Shown here piece after piece: positions 25,839-35,130 of a stretch of DNA of 64,000 nucleotides. This stretch comes from Saccharomonospora amisosensis (lineage in GTDB: Bacteria > Actinomycetota > Actinomycetes > Mycobacteriales > Pseudonocardiaceae). Each line of letters begins with the position of its first letter. Positions within the stretch are counted from its first letter, which is position 1. The translations under genes were made by a program, and so were the position numbers. Under the pieces are notes generated by a model. That model was not told where the DNA came from. It ran no database searches and saw only the letters and a list, made by a program, of their open reading frames with translations. The stretch is taken from NCBI RefSeq assembly GCF_011761185.1, contig NZ_JAAOYM010000002.1, positions 62,001-126,000 on the forward strand, read 5' to 3'.

Positions 25839-27056
25839 ATGCGCAGCAGAAGAGGCAGAACGGGCAGCAAGGGGGCTGCCAGATTCGGCGCCGTCGTCGC
25901 CGGTGTGTCGATCGCCGCCCTGCTCGGCGGTGTCCCCGCCGCGGCCGACGAGGCGCAGGGCAGGATCGACAACAACAACGGCACGCAGGGCCACCGGGTC
26001 AACCTTGGCCATGGCTACGCGGGCATGAAAACGGTGCTGTTCAAACTGGATCTGGACGGCGGCAACTCGTTGCGGTCCTACTGCGTGGAGATCGATGTGC
26101 CCATTGATCCCAAGCGGTCCATGCAGGAACGGCCGTGGGACGAGTTCCCCAACCCGGACTCGCCGTTCCACGAGAACCGGAACGAGATCAACTGGGTGCT
26201 GCACCACGGCTACCCCGCCAGCGACCTGGACGCGCTCGCGGGGGTGCTGACCGAACAGGGCGCCGAACTCCATGACGGTCTGGACCAGAAGGAAGCCATC
26301 GCGGCGACCCAAGCCGCCGTGTGGCACTACAGCGACGGCAAGAACCTCGACCGCGACAACCCGGTGAAGGGTGACGACGCCGACGCCGACGCGGACGTGC
26401 TCGCGCTCTACGACTACCTCACCGGTGAGGCCAACGTCGGCATCGGCGAGCAGCCCGCCCCCGCCCTCGAACTGACTCCCGAGGAGATCGCGGGCAACGC
26501 GGGCGAGCGGCTCGGGCCGTTCACCGTCTCCACGACCGGTGACATCACCGGCCTCAGCAGCGAGCTGCCGGAGGGCGTGACGCTGACCGACTCCGAGGGC
26601 AACGAACTCGACGGCGGCGATATCGCCGACGGCACCGAGATCTACGTCGACGTGCCCGCCGACGCGCAGGACGGGGAAGGTTCCTTCGAACTCCAGGCCA
26701 GCGCCCACCTCGACACCGGCAGGCTTTTTGTGAGCGAGAACTACGACCGCAAGCCTGCGCAATCGCTGATCGTCGCCGCCTCGCAGCGCACCAAGCTGAC
26801 GGCGGGCGCGGGCGTGCAGTGGCAGGCCGCACCGCAGCCGACGTCGCCGCCCGAGACCACCACGCCGGAGGCACCGAGCACGACGTCGCAGGTGGCCGCC
26901 CCGCCGACGACCGAGGCCCCGGTCTCGCCGCAGGCCAGTGAGGACTTCCTGGCGCAGACCGGCTTCTCCGCGCTGACACCGATCCTGATCGGCGTCGGAC
27001 TCGTGGGTGCGGGTGTGGCAGCGCTGCTGCTACAGCGCCGCCGCAAGAACGCCTGA
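25839..27056 (+). CDS. Sortase-anchored thioester-domain surface protein (LAQTG)
   Basis: A 405-aa exported protein: basic signal peptide (cleavage near AAADE, residue 36), a thioester domain with Cys82 (RSYCVEID) and Gln158 (ATQAAVWHYSDG) placed to form an internal Cys-Gln thioester, a beta-rich middle domain, a Thr/Pro/Glu spacer, and a sorting signal. The sorting signal is LAQTG (371-375), a hydrophobic helix (LIGVGLVGAGVAALLL) and QRRRKNA. Thioester adhesins in Gram-positive bacteria bind host or surface amines covalently. ATG at 25839 follows AAGGAG; the signal peptide would be spoiled by longer frames. LAxTG is the class E sortase motif, and the window encodes such an enzyme at 12557-13546. 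Confidence 0.9.
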   Translation: MRSRRGRTGSKGAARFGAVVAGVSIAALLGGVPAAADEAQGRIDNNNGTQGHRVNLGHGYAGMKTVLFKLDLDGGNSLRSYCVEIDVPIDPKRSMQERPWDEFPNPDSPFHENRNEINWVLHHGYPASDLDALAGVLTEQGAELHDGLDQKEAIAATQAAVWHYSDGKNLDRDNPVKGDDADADADVLALYDYLTGEANVGIGEQPAPALELTPEEIAGNAGERLGPFTVSTTGDITGLSSELPEGVTLTDSEGNELDGGDIADGTEIYVDVPADAQDGEGSFELQASAHLDTGRLFVSENYDRKPAQSLIVAASQRTKLTAGAGVQWQAAPQPTSPPETTTPEAPSTTSQVAAPPTTEAPVSPQASEDFLAQTGFSALTPILIGVGLVGAGVAALLLQRRRKNA

Positions 27057-27073
27057 CGGCCGAGTGGCCATGA

Positions 27074-27109
27074 GAAGGCCCCTGAAGCCGCGCGGCTTCA
27101 GGGGCCTTC
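27074..27109. terminator. Perfect 36-bp palindromic terminator
   Basis: The 36 bases are fully self-complementary (two 18-base arms, no spacer), so RNA from either strand can fold the same hairpin. It separates the surface-protein gene from the convergent lyase operon. Confidence 0.85.
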
Positions 27110-27118
27110 CTGGTTGGT

Positions 27119-27979
27119 TCAGTCCTGCTTCTCGATGGCCTCGGCGAGGGAGAGGATGCGGCGGGCGTTCTCGACATGCAGGTTCTCGATCATCCGGCCG
27201 CCGACGGTGACCACACCGAGCCCCCTGGCGCGGGCCTGCTCGAACGCGTCGATGATCTCGCGAGCCTGCTCGATCTCCTCTTCCGAAGGCGCGAAAACCC
27301 GGTTGCAGGGCTCGATTTGCCCGGGGTGGATCAGCGTCTTGCCGTCGAAGCCGTACCGCCTGCCCTGCAGGCACTCGACCTCGAAGCCCTCGGGGTCACG
27401 CACGTCGTTGTAGACGCCGTCCAGAATCACCTTCCCCGCGGCGCGAGCCGCGAGCAGGCACAGCGACAACCCGCCAAGCAGCGGGCCTCTGCCGGGCACG
27501 AACTCGGCGTGCAGTTCCTTCGCCAGGTCGTTGGTGCCCATCACCAGCACGGTCAGCCGGTCGCTGGCCGTGGCGATCTCCTCCGCCCGCAGCATCGCGA
27601 CGGGTGTTTCCAGCATCGCCCATATCGTGGTGTGCTCGGGCGCGCCGCCGAGTTCGAGAGCGCGCTCGATGTTCTGCACATCGCGGGCCGAGTTGATCTT
27701 TGGCACGACCACGGCCGCCGGACCTGCCTGCGCAGCGGCCCGCAGGTCGGCGTCGTGCCACTCGGTGTCCAGCCCGTTGACTCGGATCGTCACCTCTCGC
27801 GAGCCGTAGTCGCCGGAGGCTGCGGCCGAACACACCCGGTCCCTGGCTTCCTCCTTGGCTTCCGGCGCGACCGCGTCCTCCAGGTCGAGGATCAGCGCGT
27901 CGGCGGGCAGCGCCTTGGCCTTCTCCAGCGCGCGCTCGTTGGCGCCGGGCAGGTAAAGAACGGAGCGGCGGGGTCTCAC
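27119..27979 (-). CDS. CitE/HpcH-family (citryl/malyl-CoA lyase-like) enzyme
   Basis: A 286-aa TIM-barrel enzyme of the HpcH/HpaI aldolase clan. Marks: [19 protein letters not shown], the metal site [32 protein letters not shown]-type strand (here [15 protein letters not shown]), and [20 protein letters not shown] near the end. Members cleave or make CoA esters such as malyl-, methylmalyl- or citramalyl-CoA, or hydrolyse malyl-CoA. It overlaps the upstream lyase gene by four bases, so both are translated together. Pairing with an Mcl-type enzyme suggests the malyl-CoA thioesterase role known from ethylmalonyl-CoA pathways; this is inference. Confidence 0.85.
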   Translation of the reverse strand: MRPRRSVLYLPGANERALEKAKALPADALILDLEDAVAPEAKEEARDRVCSAAASGDYGSREVTIRVNGLDTEWHDADLRAAAQAGPAAVVVPKINSARDVQNIERALELGGAPEHTTIWAMLETPVAMLRAEEIATASDRLTVLVMGTNDLAKELHAEFVPGRGPLLGGLSLCLLAARAAGKVILDGVYNDVRDPEGFEVECLQGRRYGFDGKTLIHPGQIEPCNRVFAPSEEEIEQAREIIDAFEQARARGLGVVTVGGRMIENLHVENARRILSLAEAIEKQD

Positions 27980-29046
27980 GAGAGGGCCTCCTCGGTGGCG
28001 GCGTCGTACGCCTGCGCCAGTTCAGGGTCACGTTCGGCAAGGGCATCGGCCAGTTCGGCCACCACCCTGCACTGCTTCACCGACGCGTCATCCTGCATCT
28101 TGCCGTCGATCATCACCGCGCCGGTGCCGTCGCCCATGGCGGCGATCACCTTGCGTGCCCATGCCACGTCGTCGGGCGCGGGGGAGAACACCTTCTTGGC
28201 GATGTCGATCTGCGCGGGGTGCAGGCTCCACGCGCCGACACAGCCGAGGAGGAACGCGTTGCGGAACTGGTCCTCGCAGGCCACCACATCCCGGATGTCG
28301 CCGAACGGTCCGTAGTAGGGCAGGATTCCGTTCAACACGCAGGCGTCCACCATGCGCGCCACGGTGTAGTGCCACAGGTCCTGCTGGTAGGTCGTGCGAC
28401 CGGCGTGCAAGTCGTCGCCCACCGGGTCGGTGCGAACCAGGTAACCGGGATGCCCGCCGCCGACCCTGGTGGTCTTCATCCTGCGGCTCGCGGCGAGGTC
28501 GGCGGGTCCCAGCGAGATGCCCTGCATCCGAGGGCTCGCGCCCGCGATCTCCTCGACGTTCGCGACGCCGCTCGCGGTCTCCAGGATCGCGTGAACCAGC
28601 AGCGGCCGGCGTAATCCGGCCCGCGCCTCCAACTGGGCGAGCAGCCGGTCGACGTAGTGGATGTCGGCCGCACCCTCCACCTTCGGCACCATGATGACGT
28701 CGAGCTTGTCGCCGATCTCGGTGACGAGAGTGATGAGGTCGTCCAGCACCCATGGCGAGTCGAGGCTGTTGATTCGGGTCCACAGCTGGGTGCCGCCGAA
28801 GTCGTTCTCCTTGGCGATGCGCACCAGCCCTGCCCTGGCCGCCTCCTTGCGGTCGGCCTTGACGGCGTCCTCGAGGTTTCCGAGCAGGACGTCGACCTTC
28901 TTCGCCAGGTCCGGCACCTTCGTCGCCATCTTCTCGTTGCTGGGATCGAAGAAGTGGATCATCCTCGACGGCAGCGCCGGGATCTGCCTCGGCGGTTGTG
29001 GCGCACCCACGGCCAGGGGTGCGAAGAAGTCCTTCGGCGAGCGCAT
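27976..29046 (-). CDS. HpcH/HpaI aldolase, malyl-CoA/methylmalyl-CoA lyase (Mcl)-like
   Basis: A 356-aa TIM-barrel lyase. The N-terminal extension ([19 protein letters not shown]) and [20 protein letters not shown] are typical of Mcl proteins. Then come [40 protein letters not shown] with the conserved Glu, [18 protein letters not shown], and the C-terminal lid [17 protein letters not shown]. It would split malyl-CoA or beta-methylmalyl-CoA into acetyl- or propionyl-CoA plus glyoxylate using Mg2+. It is the first gene of the two-gene lyase operon and divergent from the kinase gene, with 90 bases between starts. Confidence 0.87.
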   Translation of the reverse strand: MRSPKDFFAPLAVGAPQPPRQIPALPSRMIHFFDPSNEKMATKVPDLAKKVDVLLGNLEDAVKADRKEAARAGLVRIAKENDFGGTQLWTRINSLDSPWVLDDLITLVTEIGDKLDVIMVPKVEGAADIHYVDRLLAQLEARAGLRRPLLVHAILETASGVANVEEIAGASPRMQGISLGPADLAASRRMKTTRVGGGHPGYLVRTDPVGDDLHAGRTTYQQDLWHYTVARMVDACVLNGILPYYGPFGDIRDVVACEDQFRNAFLLGCVGAWSLHPAQIDIAKKVFSPAPDDVAWARKVIAAMGDGTGAVMIDGKMQDDASVKQCRVVAELADALAERDPELAQAYDAATEEALS

Positions 29047-29136
29047 CGTGCTCCTTGCAGCAATCGGTACTACCGGCCCGTAACCCTAGCCCGGCCGTTG
29101 AGGGAACCGCTGCGGCAGTGGTCACCTCACAGTCGC

Positions 29137-30891
29137 ATGAGTGAGTGGTCGTTGCCGGGTTTCACCGAGACCGCGCTGCTCGGCGAGGGCGGGTTCGGCC
29201 GGGTCGTGCTGGCGCGGCGGGACGTCACCGGTGAGTACGTGGCGATCAAGTACCTGTACCCACGCCACCTCGCAGACCCGGCCAAACTCGCGGAGTTCCG
29301 CGCGGAGGCGCAGGTGTTGAGCAGGGTGAGCAGCCCGCACGTCGCGCGGCTGTACCAGTTCGACGAGACCGGCCAGGGCGCCGCCATCGTCATGGAGGCG
29401 GTGGCGGGGGTGAGCCTTCGTGCGGTGCTGTCCGCCGCGGGCGTGTTGCGGCCCGAGTCGGCGCTCGCCGTACTGAAGGGCTCGCTGCTGGGACTCGCCG
29501 CCGCGCACGCCGAGGGCATCGTGCACCGCGACTACAAGCCACCGAACGTGCTGGTCTCACCCGACGGCCAGAGCAAGCTGGTGGACTTCGGGATCGCCGT
29601 GCTCGCGGGTCAGGCAGGCGCGCCGGTCGGCACCCCGGCCTACATGGCTCCCGAGCAGTGGAGCGGACTCGCGGTGGGCCCCGCCACCGACGTCTACGCC
29701 GCCACCTGCGTGTTCTTCGAGTGTGTCACCGGAAGGCGGCCGTACGAGTCCACCGACACAGAGTGGTTGCGCTCACTGCACCAGCAGGCGCCGGTGCCCT
29801 CCTATGCGGCTCCGGAGGCGGTGCGCGGGCTGATCAGCAGGGGCATGGCCAAGGACGCGCGGCAGCGCCCCGCTACCGCCGACCTGTTCGTCGCCGAGTT
29901 GGAGGCCGCCGCCAGATCGGCCTACGGCGAGGACTGGGAACGGTGTGGCAAAGGTTCGCTGGCCGCGCGGGCGGGCGTGCTGCTCGCCGCGTCCCCGCTG
30001 GCGATGCTCGCGGCGAGTTCGGCGGTGACGCCCGCCACCGGGGCCGCGGTGGCGGGAGCGGGCAAGGGCATCGCGGCCGCGGCCGGAGCCAAGATCGCCA
30101 CGTCGGTGGTGGCCGCCGCGGTGGTGGCCGCTACGGCCACGGTGGTGGTGATCATCAACCAGGACACGGGGACGCCGCCGGCGACCGGGCAGCCCTCCGT
30201 GGAGCAGGTCGCGCTACAGGCGTCGGTGCGTGAGAGGGAGGAGGACTTCGGCGACTTCACGTTCAGCGGTCAGTACGTGCGGATCAGCGGTCATCCCGAC
30301 CAGGAGATCCAACGCAGGGCCAACGAACTTCTGATGGCTCCGCTCGACGACTGGATCGAGCACGCCCGCTCCGGGCTGCTCGGCCCTGACCCGGGTGGCG
30401 GGGTTCCCGAGGCGACCACGCGGGTGGAGATCCTGCGCCAGGACGAGCGGGTGATCTCCGTGCGATACAGCCGCATGATCGCCTCCCCGCAGTTCGGCAA
30501 CCGGGGAGGTTACGGCTTTCGGCTGGTCACGGTGGATCTCACGACCGGTGGGCCGCTCAACGCTCCTGAGGTGTTCGCCGACGCGGCGAGCGACGCCGCG
30601 GCGGCGGGGCTGCTCGAACAGCGCGTCCTGGCGCACGCGGGCGGCTCCTACTGCCCCGGCTCACCGGAACAGCAGGCACCGATGTCGCCGCTGTTCCTGA
30701 CGGAGCCGTACACGGCCGGAGGCGGTGATCCTGCGGTACAGACCGGCTTCACGGCCGGTGGTGTGGAGTTCCTGGTCTACGCCCCGGCCTTCGGGCACGC
30801 GATGGCCTGCGACTTCCAGTCCTACCTCGTGCCGTACCGCGAGGTCGAGGCACTGATGACTCGCCACGCCAGGGAGGTGTTGGTGAAGTGA
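29137..30891 (+). CDS. Receptor-type Ser/Thr kinase with RsiV-like extracellular domain
   Basis: A 584-aa protein. Kinase domain 1-275: LLGEGGFGRVVLAR, Lys38 (VAIK), Asp132 in HRDYKPPN (Tyr in place of the common Leu/Val), Asp150 of DFG, and GTPAYMAPEQW. An Ala/Gly-rich hydrophobic stretch (about 290-345) ends in a transmembrane helix (VVAAAVVAATATVVVIINQD). Outside lies a 230-aa sensor: ISGHPDQEIQRRANELLM and GYGFRLVTVDLTTGGPLN resemble DUF3298/RsiV-type domains, which bind wall or lysozyme-like ligands. Two Cys could pair. The downstream unknown gene follows in the same direction after 254 bases. The ligand is unknown. Confidence 0.88.
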   Translation: MSEWSLPGFTETALLGEGGFGRVVLARRDVTGEYVAIKYLYPRHLADPAKLAEFRAEAQVLSRVSSPHVARLYQFDETGQGAAIVMEAVAGVSLRAVLSAAGVLRPESALAVLKGSLLGLAAAHAEGIVHRDYKPPNVLVSPDGQSKLVDFGIAVLAGQAGAPVGTPAYMAPEQWSGLAVGPATDVYAATCVFFECVTGRRPYESTDTEWLRSLHQQAPVPSYAAPEAVRGLISRGMAKDARQRPATADLFVAELEAAARSAYGEDWERCGKGSLAARAGVLLAASPLAMLAASSAVTPATGAAVAGAGKGIAAAAGAKIATSVVAAAVVAATATVVVIINQDTGTPPATGQPSVEQVALQASVREREEDFGDFTFSGQYVRISGHPDQEIQRRANELLMAPLDDWIEHARSGLLGPDPGGGVPEATTRVEILRQDERVISVRYSRMIASPQFGNRGGYGFRLVTVDLTTGGPLNAPEVFADAASDAAAAGLLEQRVLAHAGGSYCPGSPEQQAPMSPLFLTEPYTAGGGDPAVQTGFTAGGVEFLVYAPAFGHAMACDFQSYLVPYREVEALMTRHAREVLVK

Positions 30892-31145
30892 CCGCGGTCG
30901 AACACCCACACGCTTCGAAAGCGACCGTTCGGCCGGACGTCACCCATCCGGCCGCACCGTCGGGCCGAAGTCCCGAAACCGCCCACCGACCGATCACCGA
31001 CCGTTCAGCGCCGCCGATCGCAGGCACGCGCTCAACCCGCAGACCTGCTCCGTTGTCGCTGGTACCTAACTTATGTGCCGTTTGTTCGCGGCACGGAGAA
31101 GCAAATGCGTGGCTCGCACGAGAACGGCAGAGGGAGGCGGACTTC

Positions 31146-31787
31146 GTGGCGGTAACACGTGGGCAGACCGCGGTGACGAGCGGTTCGAACAGCACCCGGT
31201 CGGTCCCCAGCCGTGTCGTGCCGCCTGTCGAGCTTCCGGCGGACCCCGACCGGCTCGCCCGTGAGGCGGCCGCCCGGCTGGGCTGGGACGGGGTCGTGCT
31301 CCCGCACCGAAAGCTGTTCGGCAGGCACGTGTCCGTCGTGGCGAGGCTGCGTTCCGAGGCGCACGCCGAGCGGATCGCCATCGGCGTGGAGCCGGTGACC
31401 GATCGGGCCACCGTGGCCACGTGGACCTGGCCGGAGCTGGCGGCCACGGCCCCGCCCACCGCGGTGCGTGTCGTGGGTGTGCTGGCCGTGGCCAGGCACT
31501 GGCGCACCGGGATGGCGGCGGTGGTCCCGTTCGCTCGCTACGGCGAGGCGGCCATGGTTCTGCCCACCTCCGCGGCGCTGAGCCACGACTACGTCGACAA
31601 CTGCCTGCCCCGCGCACGCGCCTACGGTCTTGGAGTGGTGACAGCGGCCGAGGACGCCACCACGGAGCTGGACCTGGCCTCCCGCGTCGACCGGATCACG
31701 CTCGGCGAGGACCCCGTGTCCCGCTGGATCAACGAGATGGCCTACGAGCAACTGCTCGCACTGGAAGCGCCCGCCCCGGCCGAGTGA
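31146..31787 (+). CDS. Hypothetical protein, 213 aa
   Basis: Not recognised. A soluble alpha/beta protein without signal peptide: an N-terminal Ser/Thr/Arg tail, then PDRLAREAAARLGWDGVVLP, RHVSVVARLRSEAHAERIAI, VGVLAVARHWRTGMAAVVPF and a C-terminal helix ISRWINEMAYEQLLAL-like (seen as SRWINEMAYEQLLAL). I chose GTG at 31146 because GGGAGG stands eight bases before it. A longer frame would start at GTG 30888, overlapping the kinase stop, but that 85-residue extension is low-complexity and poorly coding. The 254 bases before the start hold a GTGCCG/CGGCAC hairpin near 31072-31094 and no other signal. Expression with the upstream kinase gene is possible. Confidence 0.6.
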   Translation: MAVTRGQTAVTSGSNSTRSVPSRVVPPVELPADPDRLAREAAARLGWDGVVLPHRKLFGRHVSVVARLRSEAHAERIAIGVEPVTDRATVATWTWPELAATAPPTAVRVVGVLAVARHWRTGMAAVVPFARYGEAAMVLPTSAALSHDYVDNCLPRARAYGLGVVTAAEDATTELDLASRVDRITLGEDPVSRWINEMAYEQLLALEAPAPAE

Positions 31788-31802
31788 ACCCGAGCACGAC
31801 GG

Positions 31803-32456
31803 ATGCGAGTTGTCATAGCCGGTGGTCACGGCAAGATCGCGGTGCGGCTTGAGAAGCTGCTCGCTGCGAACGGTGACACAGCAGTTGGAATCATCCGCAA
31901 TCCCGACCACGCGGCCGACCTTCGTGACGCGGGAGCACACCCCGCGGTACTCGATCTCGAACAGGCCGATGCGGACGAGGTAGCCGAGGTGCTTTCGGGT
32001 GCCGACGCGGCCGTGTTCTCGGCCGGTGCCGGCCCCGGCAGCGGTGTCGCGCGAAAGGACACTGTGGACCGTGCTGCGGCCGTTCTGTTCGCGCGCGCGG
32101 CCGAACGCGCTGGTGTGCGCCGGTTTGTACAGGTCGGTTCCATGGGAGCGGGCCGACCGATCGACGCCGGGCAGGTGGGCGAGGTGTTCGCGGCATACCT
32201 GCGGGCGAAGGCCGCGGCCGAGCAGGACCTGCGCGAGCGCGAGCTGGATTGGACCATCCTGCGGCCGGGCAGGCTCACCGACGAGCCGGGCACCGGGCTC
32301 GTCCACCTCGCCGACGAGGTGGAGCGGGCGGACGTGCCCCGTGACGATGTCGCGGCCGTGCTGCTGCGGTTGCTCGCAGACTCGACCACCGTGGGCCGCA
32401 CTCTGGAGTTGACCTCCGGGAACACCCCGATCGAGGAGGCCGTGGCGCGGCTGTAG
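31803..32456 (+). CDS. NAD(P)-binding Rossmann protein (atypical SDR, NmrA-like)
   Basis: A 217-aa atypical short-chain dehydrogenase. The nucleotide motif VIAGGHGKIAVRLEKLLAA is at the N-terminus, followed by VLDLEQADADEVAEVLSGAD, RRFVQVGSMGAG and YLRAKAAAEQDLRERELDWT, where the Tyr-x-x-x-Lys pair (YLRAK) is kept, and ILRPGRLTDEPGTG. Such proteins sense redox state or act as epimerase-like or flavin reductases. It lies 15 bases after the unknown gene and may share its transcript; it ends 25 bases from the convergent oxidase gene. Confidence 0.87.
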   Translation: MRVVIAGGHGKIAVRLEKLLAANGDTAVGIIRNPDHAADLRDAGAHPAVLDLEQADADEVAEVLSGADAAVFSAGAGPGSGVARKDTVDRAAAVLFARAAERAGVRRFVQVGSMGAGRPIDAGQVGEVFAAYLRAKAAAEQDLRERELDWTILRPGRLTDEPGTGLVHLADEVERADVPRDDVAAVLLRLLADSTTVGRTLELTSGNTPIEEAVARL

Positions 32457-32481
32457 TCGCGCTCGCGACACCGTTCCCACC

Positions 32482-33789
32482 TCAACCGACCGGCCCAAGC
32501 ACCCGATCGAGGTAGGCGTTGGAGAACGTACCGCCCGGATCGACCTGTGCGCGCACCCGTACGAAGTCGTCGAAGCGCGGGTAGCGGTCGCGCAGCGCGG
32601 CCGCGTCGAGGTCGTGCAGCTTGCCCCAGTGTGGCCTGCCGCCGACCTCGCCTGCGATCCTGGCGAACCGCTCGAAGTACTCGCGGTAGGGCATGCCGAC
32701 GTACTGATGCACCGCGATGTAGGCGCTGTCCCGACCGTATGCCGTGGACAACCAGATGTCGTCGGCGGCCGCGACCCGGACCTCCACCGGGAAGGCCACC
32801 GGGTGCCGCAGCCTCGGTACCAGGGCGCGAAGCTCGGCGAGTACGTCGAGCGCCGCTGACCTCGGCACCGCGAACTCCGACTCGACGAACCGCACCGCGC
32901 GCTGGGTGGCGAAGACGCGATGAGAGGCGTCGCTGTAGTCGCGGGCGGAAAGCACAGAGGAGGCGAAGCCGCCGAGGGAGGGCACCAGCCGAGGGACGGC
33001 GCGGCCGACCCGGCACAGCGCGCCGAAGGCCGCGTTTTCCATGACCGTGTAGTCGACGAACTCCCGAACTCGGGACAGCGGACGCGGTCGCGTGCCCGCA
33101 GGCTGCCGGTTGTTCCGCTTGACCAGCGCGTTCTTGCCGTAAGGGAACCAGTAGAACTCGAAGTGGTCGTTGTGTTCGGCGAACTCGTGGAATTCGGAAA
33201 GCACTCGTTCGAGTGGTTCTGGACGCTCGCTCGCCGCGAGCACGAAGGCGGGCTCGCAGCGCAGGGTCACCGTGCTGATGACCCCGAGTGCGCCGAGGCC
33301 CACCCGCGCGGCGTCGAACAGTTCCGGCCGGAGTTCGCGCGAGCAAGTCACTGTCGACCCGTCGGCCAGTACGAGCTCAAGGGCTTCCACCTGGGTGGCG
33401 AGGCCGCCGAACCGGGCACCCGTGCCGTGCGTGCCGGTGGAGATGGCGCCCGCGATGGTCTGGGCGTCGATGTCGCCGAGATTGCTCATGGCGAGCCCCA
33501 TCGAGGCGAGCGCGGTGTTCAGTTCCCGCAGCGTGGTCGCCGAGCGAACGGTCACAAGGCCGGACGCGGAGTCGGCCGAAACGATGCCCTTCCACGCCCG
33601 GAGGTCGACGGCGTCCCCGTCGGCCACCGCGATGCCGGTGAACGAGTGCCCGCTGCCTGGCACCTTGACCCGCCGTCCCCGCACGGAGGCATCGGCGACG
33701 ATCTTCGCGATCTCCTCGGTGTCCATCGGCCGGTGGACCCGGCGCGGCAGAGCGCTCTCGGTTCCCGCCCAGTTGGTCCACGGCTTCAT
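32482..33789 (-). CDS. FAD-linked sugar-lactone oxidase (L-gulonolactone dehydrogenase-like)
   Basis: A 435-aa flavoprotein of the aldonolactone oxidoreductase family. The PCMH FAD domain contains VKVPGSGHSFTGIAVADG and TIAGAISTGTHGTGARFGGL; then FDAARVGLGALGVISTVTLR. The C-terminal D-arabinono-lactone oxidase domain holds HFEFYWFPYGKNAL, AYIAVHQYVGMPYREYF and the diagnostic HWGK. It is close in plan to M. tuberculosis Rv1771, which oxidises L-gulono-1,4-lactone toward ascorbate-like products. ATG at 33789 begins MKPWTNWAGT, the known start. It is divergent from the PLP enzyme gene by 85 bases, a pairing seen in other actinobacteria (memory). Confidence 0.9.
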   Translation of the reverse strand: MKPWTNWAGTESALPRRVHRPMDTEEIAKIVADASVRGRRVKVPGSGHSFTGIAVADGDAVDLRAWKGIVSADSASGLVTVRSATTLRELNTALASMGLAMSNLGDIDAQTIAGAISTGTHGTGARFGGLATQVEALELVLADGSTVTCSRELRPELFDAARVGLGALGVISTVTLRCEPAFVLAASERPEPLERVLSEFHEFAEHNDHFEFYWFPYGKNALVKRNNRQPAGTRPRPLSRVREFVDYTVMENAAFGALCRVGRAVPRLVPSLGGFASSVLSARDYSDASHRVFATQRAVRFVESEFAVPRSAALDVLAELRALVPRLRHPVAFPVEVRVAAADDIWLSTAYGRDSAYIAVHQYVGMPYREYFERFARIAGEVGGRPHWGKLHDLDAAALRDRYPRFDDFVRVRAQVDPGGTFSNAYLDRVLGPVG

Positions 33790-33874
33790 CTGCGCATCAC
33801 ACCCTTGCGATCTCGCCAACACGATAGGTGAACAGCATTCGTGTTTCAACGTTTCTTGACGTACCGTGGGCCGC

Positions 33875-35059
33875 GTGACCACGGGAAACGCCAGCTACGA
33901 CTCGGCGACGAAACATCTTGACCCGCCATTGGCGATTGTCGACCTCGACGCCTTCGACGCCAACGCGGAAGACCTGACGCGCCGCGCGGCAGGGTTGCCC
34001 GTGAGGTTGGCCAGCAAATCGGTGCGGTGCAGACACCTGCTGGAACGCGCCCTCGCGCGGCCAGGATTTCGCGGAGTGCTGGCCTATTCGCTGGCCGAAG
34101 CGCTGTGGCTGTTCCAGCAGGGCAGCTGTGACGACATCGTGGTCGGGTACCCGTCGGTGGACCACTCCGCACTGCGCGCTCTCGCCGCTGACGACGCCGC
34201 GCGCGCAGCCATCGCGATCATGGTCGATTCGCCGGAGCACCTCGACGTCGTCGATGCCGCACTCGGCCGCGAGCACCCCGAGATCAGGGTGTGCCTTGAG
34301 TTCGACGCGTCGTGGCGACCACTGCCCGGCGTGCACGTGGGAACGCGCAGATCACCCGTGTTCACGCCGCGACAGGCGGGCAGGCTCGCCGCGACGATCG
34401 CGGCGCGCCGGGGATTTCGCCTGGTCGGCGTGATGGGGTACGAGGGCCAGATCGCCGGGGTGCCGGACGGGGCGCCTGGCGTCCGGGGTGCCGTGGTGCG
34501 CTCGATGCAGCGGCGTTCCGCCGCCGAACTTGCCCCTCGAAGGGCAGCCGTGGTGGAGGCGGTGCGCGCGGTGGCGGACCTGGAGTTCGTCAACGCAGGT
34601 GGCACCGGAAGCCTTGAACTCACCAGTGCCGAACCGGCGGTCACCGAGGTCACCGCCGGGTCCGGGCTGCTCGGACCCGCGCTGTTCTCCCGCTACTCCC
34701 GCTTCACCCCGCGACCGGCGGCGCTGTTCGCGCTACCCGTGGTGCGCCGTCCCACCTCCCGGATCGCGACGCTCTTCGCCGGTGGCTACGTCGCCTCCGG
34801 CAAGGCGGGGCCGTCACGGCTGCCGTCGCCGTACCTGCCATCCGGGTTACGGCTGCTCGGGGTTGAGGGCGCAGGAGAGGTGCAGACCCCGGTTACCGGT
34901 GGCGCGGCACGGTCGTTGCGGCTCGGTGACCGGGTGTGGCTGCGCCACGCGAAATCCGGGGAGTTGGCCGAACACTTCACCGAGTACCACCTGCTGTCGA
35001 GTGGCCGGGTGGTGTCCACGGCGCCGACCTACCGGGGAGAGGGAGAGTGCTTCGGCTGA
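33875..35059 (+). CDS. PLP-dependent amino-acid deaminase/aldolase (D-threonine aldolase/alanine racemase fold)
   Basis: A 394-aa fold-type III PLP enzyme. The N-terminal barrel shows LDPPLAIVDLDAFDANAEDL, the PLP lysine in VRLASKSVRCRHLL, then VGYPSVDHSALRAL, CLEFDASWRPLPG, VGVMGYEGQIAG and EFVNAGGTGSLELTSAEP (phosphate-binding loop). The C-terminal beta domain has LRLGDRVWLRHAKSGELAEH, carrying the His residues that hold a divalent metal in D-threonine aldolase-like enzymes. Likely substrates are D-3-hydroxy amino acids; unproven. GTG at 33875 is preferred over the GTG three codons earlier; both starts fit. Confidence 0.85.
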   Translation: MTTGNASYDSATKHLDPPLAIVDLDAFDANAEDLTRRAAGLPVRLASKSVRCRHLLERALARPGFRGVLAYSLAEALWLFQQGSCDDIVVGYPSVDHSALRALAADDAARAAIAIMVDSPEHLDVVDAALGREHPEIRVCLEFDASWRPLPGVHVGTRRSPVFTPRQAGRLAATIAARRGFRLVGVMGYEGQIAGVPDGAPGVRGAVVRSMQRRSAAELAPRRAAVVEAVRAVADLEFVNAGGTGSLELTSAEPAVTEVTAGSGLLGPALFSRYSRFTPRPAALFALPVVRRPTSRIATLFAGGYVASGKAGPSRLPSPYLPSGLRLLGVEGAGEVQTPVTGGAARSLRLGDRVWLRHAKSGELAEHFTEYHLLSSGRVVSTAPTYRGEGECFG

Positions 35060-35130
35060 CAGCGAGGCGATGAGTTTTTCGGCGCGGGCGGGCCTAACTG
35101 CCGGAAGCCGGAACGGAAGGAAGACGCCCG

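Noticed and set aside
28657-29136. Long N-terminal extension of the receptor kinase frame
   Set aside because: It is antisense to the lyase gene and has no ribosome site; the kinase begins at ATG 29137 with a normal P-loop start.
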